Assembly: GCF_030718205.1 (NCBI RefSeq)
Contig: NZ_JAUZQF010000047.1
Span: forward strand, 1-54,117
Length of the DNA: 54,117 nucleotides
Direction: 5' to 3'
Source: Nonomuraea turcica
GTDB taxonomy: Bacteria > Actinomycetota > Actinomycetes > Streptosporangiales > Streptosporangiaceae
Within the stretch, counting starts at the first letter, position 1, and each line of letters starts with the position of its first letter. Below are positions 49,105-54,117 of this stretch, in pieces. Both the position numbers and the translations under genes were made by a program. The notes below the pieces were generated by a model that was not told the DNA's origin, did not search any database, and was given only the letters and a program-made list of their open reading frames with translations.

Positions 49105-51851
49105 TCCTTGGCTATGTGCTCAGCGGCCTGGTCACCGGCGCCATCTTCGCGATCATGGGGTCGGGCCTGACGCTCTCGTACGCCGCGACCGGGGTGTTCA
49201 ACTTCGCCCACGGCGCGCTCGGTTTCCTGTCCGCCCTGCTGTTCTACGAGCTCACCACGGCCGCCGGGCTGCCCGCCTGGTTGTCGGCTCTGATCGCGGT
49301 GGTGCTGTTCGCGCCCGCGCTCGGGTACGTGCTGCACAAGTCCATGTTCCGCGGGCTCGCCCAGGCGGGGGAGACGGCGCAGATCGTCGCCACGATCGGG
49401 CTGACGATCGCGCTGCCCGCGCTGGGCCTGCTGGTCGTGGACCTGACCGGGCTGCCGCCCGCGGACGCGACCTCGCTGCCACGCGGCGTCGGGCCGCACC
49501 CGGCCGTGGCGTTCGACGTGCCCTTCGGCATACAGAGCGTGCGCCTGGACACCGACCAGCTCATCACGTTCGCCTTCTCGGCGGTGGCCGCGGCCGGGTT
49601 GTGGGCGTTCATGCGGCACACCCCGTACGGGCTGCGCATGCGGGCCTCGGTCGACCGCCGCCGCCTGGCCACGCTGCGGGGCATCGACGCCGACGCCACC
49701 TCGGCGCTGGCCTGGATGCTCGGCTCCGGGCTCGCGGGGCTGGCCGGGGTGCTGGCGGTGTCGGTGCTGGGGCTGGACGCGACGGCGTACACGGTGTTGT
49801 TGTTCGCCTCGGCCACGGCCGCGGTGTTCGGGCGGCTGCTGTCGATCCCCTGGACGTTCGCCGCCGGGCTGGCGCTCGGCGTGGTCCAGAACCTGGTCGC
49901 CGGCTACACCGACTTCCTGGAGGAGGTCACCGGGCTGCGTACCGCTGTGCCGGTGATCCTGCTGTTCGCCGGGCTCGTGCTGCTGAACAGGTCACGCGAG
50001 CGGATCGCGGGCAGCGCGGCCGAGGACGCCCCGCCGCCCGACCACCTGGCTGGGCTGCCACCGTGGCGGCGGCGCCTGCCCTGGGCGGTGAGCCTGGTCC
50101 TCCTGGTGGGCTTCACCTTCCTGGCGCCGGAGTACTACGTGGGGATCGCCGCGCAGGGGCTCGTGCTGGCGCTGATCTTCTGCTCGTTCGTGGTGGTGAC
50201 CGGGATCGGCGGCATGGTCAACCTGGCGCAGGCGGCCTTCGCCTCGATGGCGGCGCTGACCTGCGGATGGGCGTTCTCCTCCGGGCTGCCGTTCTTCGCG
50301 GCGATCCTGCTGGGCGTGCTGGCGGCGGCCGCCGTCGGCATGCTGGTGGCGCTGCCCGCACTGCGGCTGGGCGGGCGGGTGCTGACACTCGCCACGCTGG
50401 CCCTGGCGCTGCTGGCCGACCAGGTGTTGTTCCAGGTGGACGCGTTCAGCAACGGGACCATCGGGTGGCCGCTGCCCGCGCTCGGCTTCGGCTTCGCCGA
50501 CACCTCCGACCCGCGGGTGCTGGTGGTGGTGCTGCTCGTGCTCATCGGGCTCGTGGCGCTGCTGGTGCGGAACCTGGAGCGGTCCGCGTCCGGGCGGGCC
50601 ATCCTGGCCGTGCGGTCCGCCCCGGCCGCCGCGACGACGTCCGGGTTGTCCGCCCCGCGTACCAAGATCATGCTGTTCGTGCTGGCGTCGGCGATCGCCG
50701 GTCTCGGCGGGGTGTTGTTCGCGGTCGCGAAGGGCTCGATCACCGCCACCGACCTGCCGGCCTTCGCCGGCTTCGTGTGGCTGGCCGTGGTGGTGCTGCA
50801 GGGGGTGCGCCGGATCGGGGGCGCGGTGCTCGGCGGGCTCATCGCGGTCGTCACGCCCGAGCTGCTGTCCACGTGGGGCTTGTCCGCGCACGTCGGGGCC
50901 ATCCTGTTCGGGCTCGGCGGCATGATTCTCGCCAAGCATCCCGACGGGGTGCTCGCCCAGATGGCAGAGCTCCGCCACCGCCGCCGTACGAAGGCCACCG
51001 CCGCCCGCCCTCGCATGGAAGCAGTGGTTTCAGCGGCGGCCGATGGTACGGCGGTGGTCTCAGCAGCGGCCGACGGCGCGGCGGTGGTCCCAGCGGTGGC
51101 CGACGGCGCGGCGGTGGTTTCAGCGGTGGCCGACGGCGCGACATCAGTCCCCGTGGCGGCCGGTGGCGCGCGGTCGTTGCTCGTGCTGGACGGCATCGTC
51201 GCCGGCTACCAGGACTGCACCGTGCTGCGTGGCGTGGATCTGGCCGTCCGCCCCGGCGAGGTCGTGGCGCTGCTCGGCGCCAACGGCGCGGGCAAGTCCA
51301 CCACCTGCGCGGCCGCCGCCGGCGATCTGCCGGTCGCCGCCGGCCGGATCCTGCTGGACGGTGAGGATGTCACCGCCTGGCCCGCCCACCGCAGAGCCCG
51401 CGCCGGCATCCTGCTGGCCCCCGAAGGACGCGGCGTGTTCCCGGGACTCACCGTGGAGGAGAACCTCCGGACCTGGCTGCCCGGCCCCGAACCGGTCTAC
51501 GACCGGTTGCCCCAGCTGGCCGAACGCCGCGGCGTGCTCGCCGGCGCCCTGTCCGGCGGCGAGCAGCAACTGCTCACCCTCGCCCCGGCGCTGGTGCGGC
51601 CACCCCGCGTCCTGATCGCGGACGAGCCGTCACTCGGGCTGGCGCCGCTGGTGGTGCGGCAGATCTTCGAGGTGTTCGCCGAGCTGCGCGAGCGCGGGGT
51701 GGCGCTGCTGCTGGTCGAGGAGAAGGCCACGGAGGCCCTCGCCATCGCCGACCGGGTGGCGTTCATGCAGCTGGGCAGCGTCACGTGGGCCGGGCCCCGC
51801 TCCGAGGTGGACAGCGAACGGCTGGCCGCCGCTTACCTGGGGGTGCGATGA
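49101..51851 (+). CDS. LivH-LivM-LivF fusion: ABC permease-permease-ATPase
   Basis: A 916-residue single polypeptide combining three normally separate Liv subunits. Residues ~1-295: LivH permease (GLVTGAIFAIMGSGLTLSYA, GVFNFAHGALGFLSALL). Residues ~325-610: LivM permease (VVVTGIGGMVNLAQAAFASM, ALRLGGRVLTLATLALALLA). Residues ~641-690: five copies of a 10-residue Ala/Val-rich repeat as linker. Residues ~690-916: LivF ATPase with Walker A LGANGAGKSTT, signature LSGGEQQLLTLAPAL and Walker B VLIADEPSLGLAP. ATG 49101 and the stop overlap both neighbours by 4 nt. Reading frame is continuous with no stop. Confidence 0.93.
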   Translation: MILGYVLSGLVTGAIFAIMGSGLTLSYAATGVFNFAHGALGFLSALLFYELTTAAGLPAWLSALIAVVLFAPALGYVLHKSMFRGLAQAGETAQIVATIGLTIALPALGLLVVDLTGLPPADATSLPRGVGPHPAVAFDVPFGIQSVRLDTDQLITFAFSAVAAAGLWAFMRHTPYGLRMRASVDRRRLATLRGIDADATSALAWMLGSGLAGLAGVLAVSVLGLDATAYTVLLFASATAAVFGRLLSIPWTFAAGLALGVVQNLVAGYTDFLEEVTGLRTAVPVILLFAGLVLLNRSRERIAGSAAEDAPPPDHLAGLPPWRRRLPWAVSLVLLVGFTFLAPEYYVGIAAQGLVLALIFCSFVVVTGIGGMVNLAQAAFASMAALTCGWAFSSGLPFFAAILLGVLAAAAVGMLVALPALRLGGRVLTLATLALALLADQVLFQVDAFSNGTIGWPLPALGFGFADTSDPRVLVVVLLVLIGLVALLVRNLERSASGRAILAVRSAPAAATTSGLSAPRTKIMLFVLASAIAGLGGVLFAVAKGSITATDLPAFAGFVWLAVVVLQGVRRIGGAVLGGLIAVVTPELLSTWGLSAHVGAILFGLGGMILAKHPDGVLAQMAELRHRRRTKATAARPRMEAVVSAAADGTAVVSAAADGAAVVPAVADGAAVVSAVADGATSVPVAAGGARSLLVLDGIVAGYQDCTVLRGVDLAVRPGEVVALLGANGAGKSTTCAAAAGDLPVAAGRILLDGEDVTAWPAHRRARAGILLAPEGRGVFPGLTVEENLRTWLPGPEPVYDRLPQLAERRGVLAGALSGGEQQLLTLAPALVRPPRVLIADEPSLGLAPLVVRQIFEVFAELRERGVALLLVEEKATEALAIADRVAFMQLGSVTWAGPRSEVDSERLAAAYLGVR
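51021..51170 (+). repeat. Five 30-bp tandem repeats encoding the permease-ATPase linker
   Basis: Units at 51021, 51051, 51081, 51111 and 51141, each 30 bp and in frame. Copies 1-4 encode AVV(S/P)A(A/V)ADG(T/A); the fifth is degenerate (TSVPVAAGGA). They occupy the junction between LivM and LivF. Confidence 0.9.
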
Positions 51852-52594
51852 CCATGCTGGCCGTTGACGGTGTGTCGGTGGCATTCGGTGGGGTCAGGGC
51901 GCTCGATCAGGTGTCGTTCGAGGTCGCCGCCGGGCAGGTCTGCGGCGTCATCGGGCCGAACGGGGCGGGCAAGACCACGCTCTTCGACGTGGTGTCCGGG
52001 CTGCGCAGGCCGAGCGCGGGGCGGGTCAGCGTGGCGGGCCGGGACGTCACCGGGATGTCGCCGGTCAAGCGGGCCAGAGCCGGGCTGCGCCGCACGTTCC
52101 AGCGCACCCAGGTGTTCGGCCGGCTCACCGTCGCCGACAACGTGCTGGCCGCGCTCGACTGGCACGGCGGCGGTGGCGGGCTCGCCGCCGACCTGGTCGG
52201 CTGGCCGGGCCGGCGGCGGCACGAGCGCGAGCGGCGCGAGCGCGTGAACGAGGTTCTGCGGCTGTGCGCACTCGACGGGCTGCGCGACGCGTACGCCGCC
52301 GCGCTCCCGGTCGGGCAGCGCCGGCTCGTCGAGCTGGCCAGGGCCCTAGCCGACCGGCCCAGGCTGCTCCTGCTCGACGAGCCCACCTCCGGACTCGACG
52401 CCGGTCAGACCACCCGCCTGGGCGCGGTCGTCAGGTCGCTGAACACGACCGTGCTGCTCGTCGAGCATGACATGGGCTTCGTCATGGACACCTGTGACCG
52501 GATCGTCGTGCTCGACCTCGGCAAGGTGATCGCCACCGGCACGCCGGCCGAGATCAGGGAGAACCCGGTCGTCCGGGCCGCCTACTTGGGCTGA
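51848..52594 (+). CDS. LivG-type ABC transporter ATPase
   Basis: A 248-residue ATPase of the LivG class. Walker A GVIGPNGAGKTTLFDVVSG, signature region ALPVGQRRLVELARALA (GQ retained, SGG replaced), Walker B RLLLLDEPTSGLD, and H-loop LLVEHDMGFVM. It would dimerise with the LivF domain of the fusion protein. ATG 51848 overlaps the fusion stop by 4 nt; its 3' end overlaps the convergent dienelactone hydrolase by 13 bp. The two ATP sites are thus carried by different polypeptides. Confidence 0.93.
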   Translation: MTMLAVDGVSVAFGGVRALDQVSFEVAAGQVCGVIGPNGAGKTTLFDVVSGLRRPSAGRVSVAGRDVTGMSPVKRARAGLRRTFQRTQVFGRLTVADNVLAALDWHGGGGGLAADLVGWPGRRRHERERRERVNEVLRLCALDGLRDAYAAALPVGQRRLVELARALADRPRLLLLDEPTSGLDAGQTTRLGAVVRSLNTTVLLVEHDMGFVMDTCDRIVVLDLGKVIATGTPAEIRENPVVRAAYLG

Positions 52595-53310
52595 GCGTGG
52601 CGCTCGGTGAACGACAGGATCTGGCGCCAGGCGTCCTGGCACGCCTCCGCCCACTCGCCGTACGAGCGGTCGAAGAACGAATGCGGAGCGCCGTCGTAAA
52701 TGTGGGTCTCGTGCTCGGTGCCGACCCGGTCCAGCGCGGCCGTGAACGCGTCGAACTCCGCCGGCGTCGACGCCGTGTCCGCCCCGCCCCTGAGCAGCAG
52801 GATGGGCGCGCCCGGACCGGTCGGGGTCTCCTGGATCGCCCGGAGGGCGCCATAGAAGCCGATGCCGCCGGCCAGGCCGTTGCCCTCGAAGGCCTGCCGC
52901 CACGACTGGGCGCCGCCCATGCAGAAGCCCACCGTGAAGACCGGCCCGTCCAGTTCCTCGGTGGCCGCGCGCACGTCCGCCCTGACCTGGTCGCTGCTCA
53001 GCTGCTTGACGTGGGTCATGTAGTCGAAGTCGTCGCCGCGGTCGCCGAGGCCCGCCGTACGGCCGAAGTAGTCGATCGCGATCGTACGGAACCCCGCCTC
53101 GGCGAACCGCACCGCCAGGTCCCTGTAGAACGGGTGCAATCCGCGGACGTCAGGCATGATCACCACGCTGCGCCCGTTCCACTCGGCGGGCTCGGCCCGG
53201 TAGGCGAGGAAACGATTGCCGTCGGCGGCGGTCAGCTCTATCTGCTCATGTGAGGCCACCTCGCCCTGGATCGGCGGTGCTGGCGGCCTGCTGTCGGTGG
53301 AATGGCACAT
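52582..53310 (-). CDS. Dienelactone hydrolase family protein
   Basis: A 242-residue alpha/beta hydrolase of the dienelactone hydrolase family. Catalytic Cys in VFTVGFCMGGAQSWR, Asp in LRGGADTASTP, His in DGAPHSFFDRSYGEWAEACQ. I prefer ATG 53310 (MCHSTD), which fits actinobacterial homologues, over 53322 or 53379. Dienelactone hydrolases act in chloroaromatic and other lactone degradation; whether this one belongs with the ABC/LLM regulon is unknown. Convergent with livG. Confidence 0.87.
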   Translation of the reverse strand: MCHSTDSRPPAPPIQGEVASHEQIELTAADGNRFLAYRAEPAEWNGRSVVIMPDVRGLHPFYRDLAVRFAEAGFRTIAIDYFGRTAGLGDRGDDFDYMTHVKQLSSDQVRADVRAATEELDGPVFTVGFCMGGAQSWRQAFEGNGLAGGIGFYGALRAIQETPTGPGAPILLLRGGADTASTPAEFDAFTAALDRVGTEHETHIYDGAPHSFFDRSYGEWAEACQDAWRQILSFTERHAQPK

Positions 53311-53550
53311 GCTGGTCAGCATGCCCACGGCGCTCCCGAATACCCGGGCCCCGGGCTTAAACCTCTGGCCCTCCATCACCTTGGACGGAATGCGAATTCA
53401 TCAGATGAACGATCCGCGCATTGAGTGGATTGATTTCGCGTTTTACGCCGGCGGTGAAGGTGCCTCTCGTGGTTTCGGGAGAAAAAAGGGCGAAGAGCCA
53501 TGGTGTGTCCTGGTGAACCATCCACAGGTTCGTATAGTCAAACAAGGACC
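53311..53550. other. 240-bp gene-poor region with a possible promoter
   Basis: The stretch from ~53390 is noticeably AT-richer than its neighbours and no convincing gene is visible on either strand. TATAGT at 53533-53538 could be a -10 box for the downstream ATPase gene; no clear -35 is seen. This is probably the regulatory region of the gene starting at 53635. Confidence 0.4.
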
Positions 53551-53652
53551 ATGGAGAAATCCGACCGGCGCGTCCGAGAGCTCGGACCGGCACTCAACAG
53601 CATCATCGACCGGGTGTTCGGAGAGGGGTTAGGAAATGTCATCGGGGAGTAG
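53551..53652 (+). CDS. Possible 33-residue upstream peptide
   Basis: A small frame from ATG 53551 (CAAGGA just upstream) to TAG 53650, overlapping the start of the ATPase gene by 18 nt in another frame. It begins MEKSDRRVRELGPALNSIID and looks helical. Short, unproven, but the overlap suggests translational coupling. May equally be chance. Confidence 0.35.
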   Translation: MEKSDRRVRELGPALNSIIDRVFGEGLGNVIGE

Positions 53653-54117
53653 CAATAAGTCGGCATTGCTGGGATCGCGCCTGCAAGCAGCGCGCGAGAG
53701 GGTGTTCGTGGGCCGGGAGGAAGAGCTCGCGGTTTTCGACGCGGCGTTGTACGGCGGCGGCTGCAGCGTTCTATATGTGCACGGTCCCGGCGGCATCGGC
53801 AAGTCGGCCTTGCTGCGGCGGTTCGCGCACGAGGCCATGCTGGCCGGGCGGCCGGTGTCCACGGTCGACGGGCGCACGCTGGAGCCGTCGCCGGCGGCGT
53901 TCGAGGCCGAGGCCGAGCTGGTGCTTCGTGATGCGGACGCGGTGCTGGTGGTCGACGGCTTCGAACGCATTCAGGGCTTGGAGGGATGGTTGCGCGAGCG
54001 GTTCCTGCCGCGGGTGCCCATGGGGGCGCTGGTGGTGATCGCGGGGCGATACCCGCCGGATATGCGCTGGCAGGCGGATCCGGGATGGGCGGGGGCGCTG
54101 AAGGTGTTGCCGCTGCG
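53635..54117 (+). CDS. P-loop ATPase (STAND/AAA-like), 3' end outside window
   Basis: The frame from ATG 53635 is open to the end of the window (161 codons) with no stop. GAGGGG and AGGA precede the start. The visible part has FVGREEELAVFDAALYGGG, Walker A VHGPGGIGKSALLRRFAHE and Walker B ADAVLVVDGFERIQ, the layout of ATPases at the N-terminus of large LuxR-type or other STAND regulators. The C-terminal domains that would decide between these are not in the window. Confidence 0.8.

Noticed and set aside
51021..51170. Repeat array as a possible CRISPR
   Set aside because: The 30-bp units abut without spacers and stay in frame inside an ABC transporter gene.
53357..53593. A 78-codon minus-strand frame and a 138-codon plus-strand frame in the region before the last gene
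   Set aside because: Neither has a ribosome site at a plausible start or recognisable motifs, and they overlap the 5' end of the dienelactone hydrolase region or the promoter of the ATPase gene.

Overview
This 54.1 kb window is high-GC actinomycete chromosome. It opens at the end of an rRNA operon (5S rRNA). GTG starts, overlapping ATGA/GTGA junctions, PASTA-type Ser/Thr kinases, luciferase-like (LLM, possibly F420-dependent) oxidoreductases, several TetR regulators, and the ispG/DUF4081-GNAT neighbourhood all fit Streptosporangiales (Nonomuraea/Streptosporangium-like). This taxonomic call is inference from gene content.

Layout. 0-4.3 kb: 5S rRNA and terminator, a divergent LysE exporter/Lrp pair, a secreted phosphodiester glycosidase, and an auxiliary-type tryptophanyl-tRNA synthetase behind a complete Trp-codon attenuator. 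4.3-21 kb: nitrogen/amine catabolism: two PucR regulators, a cupin, an acyl-CoA synthetase, a TetR/MFS efflux pair with three operators, an alternative-oxidase-like diiron protein, a class III aminotransferase overlapping an MmsA-type dehydrogenase (probable beta-alanine to acetyl-CoA route), a PotD-like binding protein, gabT, and a second aldehyde dehydrogenase. 21-23.3 kb: two tandem paralogous secreted trypsin-like proteases. 23.4-28.5 kb: dxr and ispG (MEP isoprenoid pathway) with no site-2 protease between them, then a secreted alpha/beta hydrolase and the usual GNAT protein. 28.5-35.6 kb: a DUF3037/HipA-like pair, a FAD monooxygenase/MarR pair with mirrored leaderless promoters, an SRPBCC/TetR pair, and three LLM oxidoreductases. 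35.6-39.2 kb: two tandem Ser/Thr kinases, the second with PASTA domains. 39.2-44.5 kb: Gfo/Idh oxidoreductase/ROK repressor and TetR/MMPL exporter. 44.5-46.1 kb: a decaying patch with two pseudogenes (SDR and LuxR-type ATPase) around an intact TetR gene. 46.1-52.6 kb: cupin and zinc alcohol dehydrogenase, divergent from a branched-chain-amino-acid-type ABC operon in which LivH, LivM and LivF are fused in one 916-residue polypeptide. The window closes with a dienelactone hydrolase and the start of a P-loop ATPase that runs off the end.

The most noteworthy signals are: (1) a ribosome-mediated Trp attenuator with all four pairing segments upstream of trpS; (2) the LivH-LivM-LivF fusion with a 30-bp tandem repeat as linker; (3) a shared KstR2-like 16-bp operator linking the LLM oxidoreductase locus (34.7 kb) to the dehydrogenase/ABC locus (47.8 kb); (4) an actinobacterial alternative oxidase homologue; (5) repeated leaderless promoter geometry (-10 box 6-7 nt before the start codon). 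No CRISPR array, intact insertion sequence or tRNA gene was seen.
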